Part shown: positions 1-10,085 of the stretch, in pieces | Layout: each line of letters opens with the position of its first letter | Position numbering within the stretch: the first letter of the stretch is position 1 | Assembly (NCBI RefSeq): GCF_017948265.1 | Contig: NZ_CP072852.1 | Location: forward strand, 2,046,001-2,110,000 | Source of the DNA: Rhodoferax sp. PAMC 29310 | GTDB taxonomy: Bacteria; Pseudomonadota; Gammaproteobacteria; Burkholderiales; Burkholderiaceae_C | Length of the DNA stretch: 64,000 nucleotides | Reading direction: 5' to 3' | The notes under the pieces: model-generated | Database searches by the model: none | The model's input: the letters and a program-made list of their open reading frames with translations, nothing else | Told to the model about the DNA's origin: nothing | Position numbers and translations under genes: made by a program

Positions 1-533
1 GCCCCGAAGGCGCCCTGATATCCAGTGTGGAAAAAGGTGGGCCTGCTGACAAGGCCGGACTGGAACCTGGCGACGTCATTCGCAAAATGAACGGGCAGGC
101 CGTGGTGTCCTCGGGCGATCTGCCGGCGGTCATCAGCCTTGCCACGCCGGGGGACAAAGTTCAGTTTGAGATTTGGCGCAAAGGCGAGTCCAAAACCATT
201 GAGGCCCAGTTGGGCAATGCCAATGAAAAGGCGGCCGATGTGGCCAGCGCAGACCCTGGCACACCGCAGGGACGGTTGGGCCTGGCATTGCGTCCACTTC
301 AGCCTGACGAACTGCGAGCCTCCGGCTTGCCTTCGGGACTTTTGATTCAAGATGTCCAGGGCGCTGCGGCTTACGCCGGCGTGCAAAGTGGTGACCTGCT
401 GCTGGCCGTCAATGGGCAGGTCGTGAGCAGTGTGGAGCAGGTGCGCTCGGTTGTTGCCAAGTCGCAGAAATCCGTCGCCCTGTTGATTCAACGCGGTGAA
501 GACAAGATTTTTGTACCGGTTCGTCTGGGCTAA
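1..533 (+). CDS. Deg-family periplasmic serine protease, C-terminal part (two PDZ domains)
   Basis: The reading frame is open from the first bases of the window, so this is the 3' end of a longer gene. The visible part holds two PDZ domains, each with the usual carboxylate-loop-linked pattern: the first around AGLEPGDVIRKMNG, the second around AGVQSGDLLLAVNG. That tandem arrangement is typical of DegP/DegQ/MucD proteases, which degrade or chaperone misfolded envelope proteins; the trypsin-like domain with the His-Asp-Ser triad lies upstream of the window. A start codon inside the window (GTG at 27) is not the true start because the frame continues through it. Which Deg paralogue it is cannot be decided from the PDZ part alone. 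Confidence 0.88.
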   Translation, partial: PEGALISSVEKGGPADKAGLEPGDVIRKMNGQAVVSSGDLPAVISLATPGDKVQFEIWRKGESKTIEAQLGNANEKAADVASADPGTPQGRLGLALRPLQPDELRASGLPSGLLIQDVQGAAAYAGVQSGDLLLAVNGQVVSSVEQVRSVVAKSQKSVALLIQRGEDKIFVPVRLG

Positions 534-558
534 ATCCGGCCATCTGATTTTGAGGGAG

Positions 559-595
559 CAGCCGCTGAGAACCCCTCCCGGACTCTCAGCGGCTG
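559..595. terminator. Inverted repeat between convergent genes, possible bidirectional terminator
   Basis: A perfect 12-bp stem (CAGCCGCTGAGA at 559-570 pairing with 584-595) with a 13-nt loop lies between the converging protease and thiC genes. There is no clear T-tract on either side, so termination is inferred from position and stem strength only. Confidence 0.5.
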
Positions 596-669
596 AAGGA
601 ACGCGTCTGCGCTGCAGACGGAGCGCCGCCGTTCTCGCCCTTGCGCCTTCCGGCCATTGCCCTGAGCGA

Positions 670-2598
<1,929 letters not shown>

Positions 2599-2682
2599 TC
2601 ACGCGAACCAGGGAGGACACACCACGGCCCAGAAATAGCCCGAAGAAAATTCGGGTGGGCGCACAAATATCAGGTGTTTTGC

Positions 2683-2768
2683 TCTTCTTACGCCGGTATT
2701 AACCGGATCAAGTTCGCGGGTCTGGTAATCCATCTCAGCGCTACTTAGCGCACCCCGGGCAAGGCGAA
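2683..2768 (-). promoter_or_regulatory. TPP riboswitch (THI element) upstream of thiC
   Basis: Read on the minus strand, the segment contains the conserved THI-box order: GGGGTGC, then CTGAGA, then ACCC, then GAACTTGATCCGGTTAATACC and GGCGTAAGAAG. These match the P2/P3 and P4/P5 core of thiamine-pyrophosphate riboswitches. It lies about 140 nt before the thiC start. Binding of TPP probably blocks translation or terminates transcription; the mechanism cannot be told by eye. Confidence 0.94.
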
Positions 2769-2820
2769 GTCTAAGCGATGATGGCCGGGCTGGCGCGCGT
2801 TCGACTTGACTCGCCGGAGA

Positions 2821-2880
2821 TTTGCTATAATTTTAGTAGCACTTTACGCAGATCAGACAAGGGCTGCAAGCACTTTTTAC
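2821..2880 (+). repeat. Dispersed palindromic repeat, copy A
   Basis: The segment shows the skeleton TTTGCTAT..TTTAGTAGC...TTACGCA...GACAAG.GCT...AGC, shared with six other places in this window. It lies in the intergenic gap between the thiC leader and the 3' end of the metal transporter gene. Confidence 0.6.
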
Positions 2881-2916
2881 TTAAAACAATTTTTTATTTC
2901 AACGATCAACCCAAAA

Positions 2917-4194
2917 TTACAGGCTGGTCAGGCCCAGCAAAATCACGGCCACCCCCATGACCAACGTGGCCGCCCAGCCAAAGAATCGGTGACGCTGGCT
3001 GATCGTGAGCTTGCCCATCAGGCGCTCTGACTGACCAATCCACATCAACGCGGCCATGATGGGGACCGAGATCACGCCATTGACGATGGCGCTCCAAACC
3101 AAGGCCTGAATCGGGTCAACCTCCAGATAACCAATCAGCGACCCAATGCCGGTCGCAGCCATGATGATCAGGTAAAAACCCCGTGCCTCTTTGAAGCCAT
3201 GCGAGAGACTCGCCTTCCAGCCATAGAGTTCACTCACCGCATAAGCCGCCGAACCTGCCAACACCGGCACCGCCAACAGGCCGGTGCCAATAATGCCCAG
3301 CGCGAACAGGGCAAACGCAAACTCACCCGCAATAGGGCGAAGCGCCTCGGCCGCTTGCGCCGACGTTTGAATATGGGTGATGCCCTGCATGTTCAGCGTC
3401 ACGGCGGTCGCCACCACAATGCACAAGGCAATCACGTTGGAAAACGTCATGCCGAAAAAGGTGTCCTGCTTGATGCGAAACAAATGCTCCGCCGCATATT
3501 CAGGGTGCGCTCGCAGGGCCTGCGACTCGGGCCGACGGTTGTTGTCCTCCACCTCCTGAGCGGCCTGCCAAAAGAAAAGATAGGGGCTGATGGTGGTGCC
3601 CAGAACGGCTACCACCATCGCCATGTATTCCTTGAGCGACAGATCAGCCGGGAAAAACGCCCAGGGCTGCAGAGACTCCTGAATCAGCCGGTGAATCGGC
3701 ACCGACACACTCAAAATCACCGCCACGTAGGCAAACAGTGACAACGTGAGCCATTTCAGCAAGCGAACCGTTCGTTCATAAGAAAAAATGACCTGCGTGG
3801 CCATGCAAAAAGCGCCAAACCCAAACACATAGACCGCCAGCGAGCCCCCTATCAGCAGCCGAACCGCCTCGGCCATGGCCCCAATGTCAGCGGCAATGTT
3901 GATCGTATTGGCCACCACCAGCAAACCCACTAACACCGTGGTCAGCCAACGGGGAAACAACTCGTCGATATTGGCCGTCAAACCGCGACCCGTCACCCAG
4001 CCAATGCGGGCCGACAACATCTGAATACCAATCATCAGCGGCGTGGTCAGCAGCAAGGTCCAAACCAGCCCAAACCGGAATTGGGCACCGGCCTGAGAAT
4101 AGGTGGCAATGCCACTGGGGTCATCGTCCGCCGCGCCCGTGATCAGGCCTGGCCCGAGCCGCTGAACAAACGCTGCTGTTTTCTTTTGTTTCAC
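2917..4194 (-). CDS. NRAMP-family divalent metal transporter, non-canonical metal-site motifs
   Basis: A 425-residue polytopic inner-membrane protein with about 11 hydrophobic segments, matching NRAMP (SLC11) transporters that import Mn2+, Fe2+ or related cations with protons. TM1 carries DDDPSGIATYSQAG instead of the classical DPGN-type motif, and the TM6 region reads TTISPYLFFWQ instead of the MPH motif that supplies the metal-binding methionine. This subgroup is common in bacteria but its substrate is less certain than for MntH; the NRAMP-related magnesium transporters also lack the methionine. I place the start at the GTG at 4194 (KQKKTAAF), because the 66 residues upstream have no NRAMP character. 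Its neighbour upstream is divergent. Confidence 0.85.
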   Translation of the reverse strand: MKQKKTAAFVQRLGPGLITGAADDDPSGIATYSQAGAQFRFGLVWTLLLTTPLMIGIQMLSARIGWVTGRGLTANIDELFPRWLTTVLVGLLVVANTINIAADIGAMAEAVRLLIGGSLAVYVFGFGAFCMATQVIFSYERTVRLLKWLTLSLFAYVAVILSVSVPIHRLIQESLQPWAFFPADLSLKEYMAMVVAVLGTTISPYLFFWQAAQEVEDNNRRPESQALRAHPEYAAEHLFRIKQDTFFGMTFSNVIALCIVVATAVTLNMQGITHIQTSAQAAEALRPIAGEFAFALFALGIIGTGLLAVPVLAGSAAYAVSELYGWKASLSHGFKEARGFYLIIMAATGIGSLIGYLEVDPIQALVWSAIVNGVISVPIMAALMWIGQSERLMGKLTISQRHRFFGWAATLVMGVAVILLGLTSL

Positions 4195-4406
4195 TGTCGC
4201 AGTCCTGAGTTTTCGTATTGCGGGCGAGCGTAACCAAACAGGCCTGAAGATGTATGTCAGCGATGTAAAGATCAACGAGGTCGCGACCAACCCGAAGACT
4301 GGGAGCGATACGATGGCGTGCGCTACTGTCGCCTGAGCCTCAACCTGACCTGATCCAACCGAATGAAGCCCCCTCAACACCTTCCGGCACATCGCCCTAC
4401 GCCACG

Positions 4407-5054
4407 GTGCGCTTTGTGTACGCCCGACCTCGGTTGTTCAGCGGGCTGGCCGTGGGCGTTGCCACTGCACTGCTGCTGCCGGACTCCCTGGGCATGTTGC
4501 CCATCACCAAGGCCATCGTGGGCTGGAATGTTGGGGCCTGGCTGTACCTGGCGTTGGCCATGCACATGATGTTCTGGTCGTCGAACCAGCGCATGAAAAC
4601 CCGCGCGCTTCTGCAAGACGAAGGCAGCGCCTTGGTTCTGTTGTTTGTGGTGATGTCTGCCGTGATGTGCCTGGGTGCCATCTTGGCCGAATTGGCGGTG
4701 GTGAAAGAACTGGGCGGCATGCTGCGCTATGCCCACATTGCCCTCACCCTGCTGACCATTCTGTCGTCCTGGGCCTTCACCCAAGTGATGTTCGCCCTGC
4801 ACTACGCGCATGACTTCTTCGCCATGCAGGCCACCGGCGGCAAAGGTGGACTGGACTTTCCGGGTGGCGAGCCGCCGGACTATGGCGATTTTCTGTATTT
4901 CTCGTGCGTCATTGGCACCTCAGGTCAGACAGCAGACGTGACCATCAGCAACCGAAGAATGCGGCGCACCAGCCTGCTCCACTGCGTGCTGGCCTTCTTT
5001 TTCAACATCACCCTCTTCGCCCTGGCCATCAACATCGCCTCGGGCTTGCTGTAA
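4407..5054 (+). CDS. DUF1345 membrane protein
   Basis: A protein of about 215 residues with five likely membrane helices. The signature blocks of DUF1345 are visible: a hydrophobic N-terminal pair of helices after ARPRLFSGL, an acidic [19 protein letters not shown], and the C-terminal [21 protein letters not shown]. The function is unknown; the family is frequent in proteobacteria and its last third resembles ion-channel-like pore segments. The annotated GTG start is uncertain because the frame remains open for some codons upstream. It is transcribed divergently from the NRAMP transporter, about 210 bp apart. Confidence 0.85.
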   Translation: MRFVYARPRLFSGLAVGVATALLLPDSLGMLPITKAIVGWNVGAWLYLALAMHMMFWSSNQRMKTRALLQDEGSALVLLFVVMSAVMCLGAILAELAVVKELGGMLRYAHIALTLLTILSSWAFTQVMFALHYAHDFFAMQATGGKGGLDFPGGEPPDYGDFLYFSCVIGTSGQTADVTISNRRMRRTSLLHCVLAFFFNITLFALAINIASGLL

Positions 5055-5158
5055 AGCGCCGCGAATACTGAGCCCGACTCAAGGCCCTCAAATCCCTTCC
5101 TGGAACTCGTGCACCGGAGAGGCTGGCGCCGCAACGCCAGCCCGTCCCCAAAAACGAC

Positions 5159-5707
5159 TCAATTGGCGCGCCAGAAAATGTAGTCGGCGGTGTAGCTCAC
5201 GATCAGGCTTTGACCCACGTTCTCACTGAAGCAGGCTGCCTTGGGGGCAATGCCGCCCTGCGTGTTGACCCGCTGGATGTAGCTCACACCTTGCATCATG
5301 CCCTGGCCCATGGCGGGGTTGGCCTTGACCAACTGCATGGGGATGTTGTCTGTGCCATTGGACGCCACAGCAAGCTGGGTGCCGGTGATTTTGGAGCCGT
5401 CATTGCTTTCCCAAGTGGCGGGCGGACCGTAGTACTTGCCCACGCGTTTGCCGCTGCGGTCTTTCAGGCCCGCGTCGGGTCCGGCAAATACCCACTCAAA
5501 CTGGCCGGCCATGTCTTTTTTGGCGCGACATTGGTAGGTGATGTCACCGGCGGCGCTGGTCTCAAGGCCCACGCGGTGACCGGCGGGCACCTGCATGGCG
5601 GCAGGCAAGGCCGCTTGGGAATACGGGGCCATCTTGCCAGGACCAGACGCCGCGCAAGCGCTCAAAACAGCAACGGCCAGCAGTGACAGTGGGGTACGAA
5701 CTTTCAT
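5159..5707 (-). CDS. DUF3455 lipoprotein
   Basis: A 182-residue protein with a lipoprotein signal (hydrophobic stretch ending LLAVAVLSAC, Cys18 as the acylation site) followed by a DUF3455 domain. Conserved family blocks include YQCRAKK near residue 58, FAGPDAGL, YGPPATWE, and AACFSENVGQ close to the C terminus. The role is unknown. It is the third gene of an operon (ferritin-like protein, cytochrome c, this gene), starting 35 bp after the cytochrome stop, and all three products are exported. The operon is divergent from an ECF sigma/anti-sigma pair, which suggests an envelope stress function. Confidence 0.85.
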   Translation of the reverse strand: MKVRTPLSLLAVAVLSACAASGPGKMAPYSQAALPAAMQVPAGHRVGLETSAAGDITYQCRAKKDMAGQFEWVFAGPDAGLKDRSGKRVGKYYGPPATWESNDGSKITGTQLAVASNGTDNIPMQLVKANPAMGQGMMQGVSYIQRVNTQGGIAPKAACFSENVGQSLIVSYTADYIFWRAN

Positions 5708-5742
5708 GGGATTCTCCTGATGAATGGTTAACTTTGACGAAC

Positions 5743-6192
5743 TTAATGACGGGACAAGGCTTTGCTTGCGTTTTGGGCGGTTATTGGGTGGAGTGAGGCC
5801 AGATAGGCCACGAGGTCGTCACGATCAAAGGCGGAGTCCACCCGGTAGCCCATGGCCTGACCGGGAACGAGCGCCTCAGGGTTCGTCAGCCAGGCTTTGA
5901 GTCGCGGTGCATCCCAGACATGGGTGGCCAAACCCAACGCGGCCGAATACTCAAACCCGTTGGCCTTGCCTGCGATTCGGCCAACCACAGTGCCCAACGC
6001 GGGGCCCACGCGGTTGGCGTCCAGACTGTGGCAACCAATGCAACGAGACTCAAACAACTGCTTCCCCTGGGGCACAGACCCCGTCTGCGCATGGGCTCTC
6101 ACCATACCGCTCAATGCCAGCCCCAAGGCAAATGTGGCAACGGCCACCGCCGAGGTGGCATGGCGCACGACGGCGTTTCCACGCGCCGTCAT
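5743..6192 (-). CDS. Exported class I c-type cytochrome
   Basis: A 149-residue protein with an N-terminal signal segment (ending near ALSGMVRAHA) and a single haem-binding motif CIGCH near residue 50. The downstream VPGQAMGYRV offers the axial methionine, and LVAYLASLHP is the usual C-terminal helix of small mono-haem cytochromes. It should carry electrons in the periplasm. The start overlaps the stop of the ferritin-like gene (ATGA-type overlap), so the two are translationally coupled. Partner oxidoreductase unknown. Confidence 0.9.
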   Translation of the reverse strand: MTARGNAVVRHATSAVAVATFALGLALSGMVRAHAQTGSVPQGKQLFESRCIGCHSLDANRVGPALGTVVGRIAGKANGFEYSAALGLATHVWDAPRLKAWLTNPEALVPGQAMGYRVDSAFDRDDLVAYLASLHPITAQNASKALSRH

Positions 6193-6194
6193 GA

Positions 6195-6791
6195 TCAGGC
6201 GCCGAAGCTCAAAGCGCCCGTTGGCAGTGGGCGACCCAAGGCATTGGTCAGGATGGTGAAGTGCATGGTCTCGTCAGCGGCCAGGCGCCCCGCAATCTTG
6301 GCCAGGTCTTTGCTGCCAAATGCAGGAATCACGCCCAGGTACGCGTTGATGGCACCCAGCTCGAGGCGGGCGGCCAAATCCAACACATCAGCCTGGTTGC
6401 GCAGGGTGTCAGCCTTCAAGGCCTTGGCGTACTCTTCCAGTTTCATTTCCATCACGGGTTTGCCACCCATTTTCTGGATGGTCGCCATCAGCGCGTCGCG
6501 GTGACTTTTGTGGTGGCCTTGAAACTGAACGGCAATGTCCAGCACCGGTTTTTGCAGCAGGCCGCTTCCGGCACCCAGTTGGTAGGCATTAATGGCTTCG
6601 TGCTCCAGCCCCAGCGCCACATTCAAGATTTTGACGTCTTGCGACATGTCGCCGGCCATGCCTTGGGCCATGGCATCTTGCCCGGCAAGCAGGGCAACGG
6701 CCACGGCCGACAAGGTGCCGGTGCGGCCCATGAAAGCCCGGCGTGACGAAGCCAATGGGGCGGATGGGAGCGTTTGAACGATGGGGGTCAT
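6195..6791 (-). CDS. Tat-exported ferritin-like protein
   Basis: A 198-residue protein with a twin-arginine signal (SRRAFMGRTG near residues 16-25, then a hydrophobic segment ending at DAMAQG) and a four-helix ferritin-like domain. Candidate metal ligands lie in the pairs EHEAINAY, GHHKSHRD, ELGAINAY and DETMH, the E-x2-H type spacing expected of di-iron bundles. Tat export suggests the metal or cofactor is inserted before secretion. It is the first gene of the operon with the cytochrome c and DUF3455 genes. Its enzymatic role is unknown. Confidence 0.86.
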   Translation of the reverse strand: MTPIVQTLPSAPLASSRRAFMGRTGTLSAVAVALLAGQDAMAQGMAGDMSQDVKILNVALGLEHEAINAYQLGAGSGLLQKPVLDIAVQFQGHHKSHRDALMATIQKMGGKPVMEMKLEEYAKALKADTLRNQADVLDLAARLELGAINAYLGVIPAFGSKDLAKIAGRLAADETMHFTILTNALGRPLPTGALSFGA

Positions 6792-7141
6792 GACATTTTC
6801 CTTTGATGGTTAAGCGGCTTGACGCCGGAATCGGGCTGAATAATTCGTCCGACGATCTGAATACGCAGGCCACCCCACGATTGGATTCAACTTGACCTTC
6901 CAAATTTATTGGGTATTACTCAATCACATCCAGACCACCAACTGGCACGTATTGAGAAGGTTATTTCACACACCACATCTCTCGAGATTTTTATGTATGT
7001 CTTTTGCCTCCAGCGCTTATCAATGCTGCGGAAGCAGCTATCAAAAACGCAGCGACTATGCGATTCATCGTTGGCGCCTCTCGGGGTTCCGCTGGATAAC
7101 CCCGTACCCTGGCACGGCCGCGAATCAAAGACAATCCAACC
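6792..7141. promoter_or_regulatory. Divergent promoter region between ferritin-like operon and ECF sigma gene
   Basis: A 350-bp gap between two divergent transcription units. On the minus strand, TGAATCC at about 6880 followed 17 nt later by CGTATTCA is a possible ECF-type -35/-10 pair for the ferritin operon; this is a weak reading by eye. No convincing matching site was seen before the sigma gene. The gap also carries repeat copy B (7001-7048). Confidence 0.35.
7001..7048 (-). repeat. Dispersed palindromic repeat, copy B
   Basis: On the minus strand the sequence runs TTTTTGATAGCTGCTTCCGCA, a short spacer, then AAGCGCTGGAGGCAAAAG, a near-consensus copy of the repeat family found at seven sites in this window. 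Confidence 0.7.
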
Positions 7142-7717
7142 ATGACCCTCGAATCCAATGACGCCGAAATGATCCAGCTGCTCGATCGCATTGCCGTGCA
7201 AGACGCGGCCGCCCTCAAAGCTTTGTATGACCTGTGCTCTTCAAAATTGTTTGGTTTGGCGGTGCGCGTGGTCAGCAACCGCGAATGGGCGGAAGACGTA
7301 CTGCAGGAGTCCTTCCTGAGCATCTGGCGCAGCGCCAGCGATTACCGCGCCTCCCTCAGCCCGCCCATGGCCTGGATGGGCTTGATCGTGCGCAGCCGGG
7401 GGCTGGACTTTTTGCGCCGGCGCGCCTCCCAGCGCAGCCACCTCACGCAAGAAATTGACGAGGTCATGGCCGACACCCTGGCCCTGGACGCGCCCACTCC
7501 CATGGACACGGCCCAAGCCAGCGAACAAGCCTGGGCTCTGCACCAGTGCCTCGTCAAGCTGGAAAACCGCCAGCGTGAGGTCGTCAGCCTGGCCTATGTG
7601 CGCGACCTCAGCCACAGCGAACTCGCCCAGCAGCTCAAGCTGCCTCTGGGCACGGTCAAGACCTGGATTCGGCGCGGGCTGGAGCAGCTGCGTGTCTGCA
7701 TGGCCCGTTTTGCGTAA
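7142..7717 (+). CDS. ECF RNA polymerase sigma factor
   Basis: A 191-residue sigma-70 family protein with region 2 (around WAEDVLQESFLSIWRSASDY, residues 46-66) and a region 4 helix-turn-helix (LSHSELAQQLKLPLGTVKTWIRR, residues 152-175), with only a short linker between, as in ECF sigma factors. The spacing DVLQE..F..IW is characteristic of core-RNA-polymerase binding. It starts 9 nt before its anti-sigma gene ends its linkage: the anti-sigma start follows the stop by 9 nt, so they form an operon. It resembles the SigK-type group whose partner is RskA. Likely targets include the divergent exported ferritin/cytochrome operon (inference). Confidence 0.93.
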   Translation: MTLESNDAEMIQLLDRIAVQDAAALKALYDLCSSKLFGLAVRVVSNREWAEDVLQESFLSIWRSASDYRASLSPPMAWMGLIVRSRGLDFLRRRASQRSHLTQEIDEVMADTLALDAPTPMDTAQASEQAWALHQCLVKLENRQREVVSLAYVRDLSHSELAQQLKLPLGTVKTWIRRGLEQLRVCMARFA

Positions 7718-7726
7718 AGGCCCGCC

Positions 7727-8515
7727 ATGAATTTAACCAAAAACACTGAACTGCTGGACCACCTGGCCAGCAGCTACGCCCTGGGCACGTTGCGAGGTGG
7801 CGCTCGCCGGCGGTTTGAAACCCTGGCTCGCGAACAAGCCCCCATTCGCGCGGCGGCATTGATCTGGCAAACCCGTTTGGCCAGCATGAACGAGCTGCAG
7901 CCGCATAGCGTGCCTGACGCAGCGGTGTGGACCCGCATTGACAATCTGGTGCAGGGCGAGCAACAAGCCAAGACCATGCAAGCCGCGCGTGATTCGGCTC
8001 GCCAAGACACCCAACCCGGCCTCACGGGCTGGCTTCGCAGCCTGCTGCTGTGGCGCGGCGCGGCGGCGGCGGGCGCCTTGGCGACTGCCTTTGTCGTCGT
8101 CACCGGACTCAACCTGCGCGATCAAATGGGCGGCGAAATTCAGCAACTGCAAGCGCAACTGCTGGCCACTCCGCAAATTGATTACGTGGCCGTGTTGGCT
8201 GACGACAAGTCAGCAGCCTCCATGCTGGTCACGTTCGACCCCAAGAACAACAAGCTCACCCTGCAGCGGGTGGGCAACTTCAAGGAAGCCGACGACCGCT
8301 CCCTGCAGCTATGGGCCCTGCCGCCCAGTGGCGGACCCAAGTCGTTGGGCGTCCTCGGGCGGGACAAGCTCTTGCGCCTGACCGCCGGCGAGGCTGACGT
8401 GCGCGAAGTGCCTGCACTGGCCATCAGCCTGGAGCCCAAAGGCGGCGTGCCCAGTTTGGGCGGCCCCACCGGCCCCGTGTTGTTCTCGGGCGCTTTGATC
8501 CAGAAAATGTTGTAA
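7727..8515 (+). CDS. RskA-type membrane anti-sigma factor
   Basis: A 262-residue protein with a cytoplasmic helical N-terminal domain (LDHLASSYALGTLRGGARRRFE, typical of anti-sigma-K factors), one membrane helix at about residues 108-125 (GAAAAGALATAFVVVTGL), and a periplasmic RskA domain with LVTFDPKNNKLTLQRV, LQLWALPPSGGPKSLG and ALAISLEPKGG. It lacks the zinc-binding HxxxCxxC motif of ZAS anti-sigmas. It should hold the upstream sigma factor inactive until an envelope signal triggers release or proteolysis. Confidence 0.9.
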   Translation: MNLTKNTELLDHLASSYALGTLRGGARRRFETLAREQAPIRAAALIWQTRLASMNELQPHSVPDAAVWTRIDNLVQGEQQAKTMQAARDSARQDTQPGLTGWLRSLLLWRGAAAAGALATAFVVVTGLNLRDQMGGEIQQLQAQLLATPQIDYVAVLADDKSAASMLVTFDPKNNKLTLQRVGNFKEADDRSLQLWALPPSGGPKSLGVLGRDKLLRLTAGEADVREVPALAISLEPKGGVPSLGGPTGPVLFSGALIQKML

Positions 8516-8536
8516 CTGGCGCCCACCCTTGAAGCT

Positions 8537-8560
8537 TGGTTTAACCCATTGTATAAACCA
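8537..8560. promoter_or_regulatory. Candidate TetR operator upstream of the TetR gene
   Basis: Perfect 7-bp arms TGGTTTA (8537-8543) and TAAACCA (8554-8560) flank a 10-nt spacer. The segment resembles the motif TTTAGACCACTTGT upstream of the DsbA-like gene at 9265, so one regulator may bind both. Autoregulation is inferred. Confidence 0.45.
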
Positions 8561-8616
8561 GTCAATTTAAACGCGTTAGGATGAGTGCCGTTTAAGTTGT
8601 TCAAGGAGGGTGCTCC

Positions 8617-9198
8617 ATGCCCTGGGAAAAGTCATTTGATGAAGACGAAATTGTTGGCAAAGCCATGAATGTGTTTTGGGAGAAGGGCTTTGAGCCCGCT
8701 TCCATGGCCGACCTCATTGCCAGCACCGGCATCACCCGTGGCAGCCTTTACAACGCGTTTGGCGGCAAGGAGCAACTGTTCGTCAAAGCGCTGAAAAAGT
8801 ACGACAAAGACAACCGGCGCGCGCTCTTGGCTGAACTCGAAGCCATTGATGACCCGGTGCGAGCCATCGCGGTTTTGTTTGACGGCCTCGTCAATGACAC
8901 CGTGGCCGACCCCGAGAAAAAAGGCTGTTTTTTAATTAACACCTCGTCCGACCTGGCCACCCATGGCGAAGAGGTGAACAATTTGGTGCGCACCGGTATG
9001 CGCGAGTTTCAGGCCTTCTTTCGACGGAGCATCGAAGTAGGCCAAGCCCGCCAACAAATTCCTGCCACGCTTGACCCTGAGGCTACGGCCAAAGGGCTGA
9101 TGGCCATGGTCGTCGCCATTCGGGTGCTGGGGCGCGGCATCTTCGACGAAGCCTCACTCAAGACCATCGCCCAACAAGCCCAGCGCTTGTTGCACTAA
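8617..9198 (+). CDS. TetR/AcrR-family transcriptional regulator
   Basis: A 193-residue regulator with an N-terminal TetR helix-turn-helix (AMNVFWEKGFEPASMADLIASTGITRGSLYNAFGGKEQLF, split across residues 12-52) and a ligand-binding domain ending in the family-typical C-terminal helix. A strong ribosome binding site (AAGGAGG) precedes the ATG by 7 nt. The ligand domain contains a single Cys (KKGCFLIN, about residue 107), at the position used by thiol/electrophile-sensing members of this subgroup; whether it is a sensor here is inference. Genes downstream encode redox and glutathione enzymes, which fits a response to electrophiles or oxidised thiols. Confidence 0.92.
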   Translation: MPWEKSFDEDEIVGKAMNVFWEKGFEPASMADLIASTGITRGSLYNAFGGKEQLFVKALKKYDKDNRRALLAELEAIDDPVRAIAVLFDGLVNDTVADPEKKGCFLINTSSDLATHGEEVNNLVRTGMREFQAFFRRSIEVGQARQQIPATLDPEATAKGLMAMVVAIRVLGRGIFDEASLKTIAQQAQRLLH

Positions 9199-9264
9199 GC
9201 CATTCCCATCCTTTGGTTGCGGTCATTTGACGCCGCATGACGTACTGGTCTGAATGTCACTATA

Positions 9265-9285
9265 TTTAGACCACTTGTTTTAGAC
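9265..9285. promoter_or_regulatory. Candidate second operator of the TetR regulator
   Basis: TTTAGACCA and TTTTAGAC form a motif closely similar to TTTAACCCATTGTATAAAC before the TetR gene. It also forms part of a longer inverted repeat with TGGTCT at 9246-9251. It lies about 20 nt before the DsbA-like start codon, where binding would repress. Confidence 0.4.
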
Positions 9286-9305
9286 AAATTCTTCTGAGAA
9301 ATACC

Positions 9306-9959
9306 ATGACGACTCCCCCCCAAAAACTTCAAATCGACATCGTGTCCGATGTGGTGTGCCCCTGGTGCATCATTGGCTATAAACAACTGACCCAGGCCCT
9401 GGAGGCCACAGGCACGCCGCATGAGATTCGGTGGCACCCGTTCGAACTCAACCCCGACATGCCCCCCGAAGGCCAAAACCTTCAAGAGCATATTGCTGAG
9501 AAGTACGGATCCACCAAGGCGGAGTCCAACGACAGCCGCGTTCGGATGACGCAAATCGGCGCCGAACTGGGCTTTGACTTCCAGTTCGCAGACGACATGC
9601 GCATGCACAACACTTTTAACGTGCACCAGTTGCTGCACTGGGCTGAGCAACAAGGGCGCAAGAACGACCTGAAACAAGCGCTGTTTGTGGCGCACTTCAC
9701 CCATCGCCGCAACCTGTCGGACGACACCGTGTTGGCAGACATTGCCGCCGAAATAGGGCTGGACCGGACGGAGGCGCTCGCGGTTCTGACCGGCCAGCGT
9801 TATGCCGCTGAGGTGCGCGAGGCTGAAAATCATTGGATCAACCAAGGCATTCGGGGTGTGCCCGCAGTCGTTTTCAATGGCCGCCATTTGGTCAGCGGCG
9901 CCCAAGGTGTGGAGAATTTCACCCGTATCCTGGGGCAACTGGCGAAAGCCAAGGATTGA
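9306..9959 (+). CDS. FrnE-like DsbA-family oxidoreductase
   Basis: A 217-residue cytoplasmic protein with a thioredoxin-fold DsbA domain and helical insertion. The active-site motif VVCPWC lies at residues 15-20, and the cis-Pro region RGVPAVVFNGRHLVSGAQ near residue 180 is typical. Members include FrnE and 2-hydroxychromene-2-carboxylate isomerase-like proteins; the CPWC pair points to a dithiol oxidoreductase or isomerase instead of the isomerase, which usually has a Ser. No signal peptide is present. It heads the group of redox genes behind the TetR regulator. Confidence 0.9.
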   Translation: MTTPPQKLQIDIVSDVVCPWCIIGYKQLTQALEATGTPHEIRWHPFELNPDMPPEGQNLQEHIAEKYGSTKAESNDSRVRMTQIGAELGFDFQFADDMRMHNTFNVHQLLHWAEQQGRKNDLKQALFVAHFTHRRNLSDDTVLADIAAEIGLDRTEALAVLTGQRYAAEVREAENHWINQGIRGVPAVVFNGRHLVSGAQGVENFTRILGQLAKAKD

Positions 9960-10085
9960 GAAAACGCTCAAAATTCATGAGCAGCCGTGACGTCGATCCA
10001 CCGGCTTCGCCCACCACCCAGATCCAAAATTCGGTAGCGCCCGTCCTCGGGCCTGCCCCAACTATTAAAGAAAGCCATAAGAACC

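Noticed and set aside
4195..4392. N-terminal extension of the NRAMP transporter (66 residues)
   Set aside because: The extension has no NRAMP similarity; the GTG at 4194 gives a normal N terminus and length.
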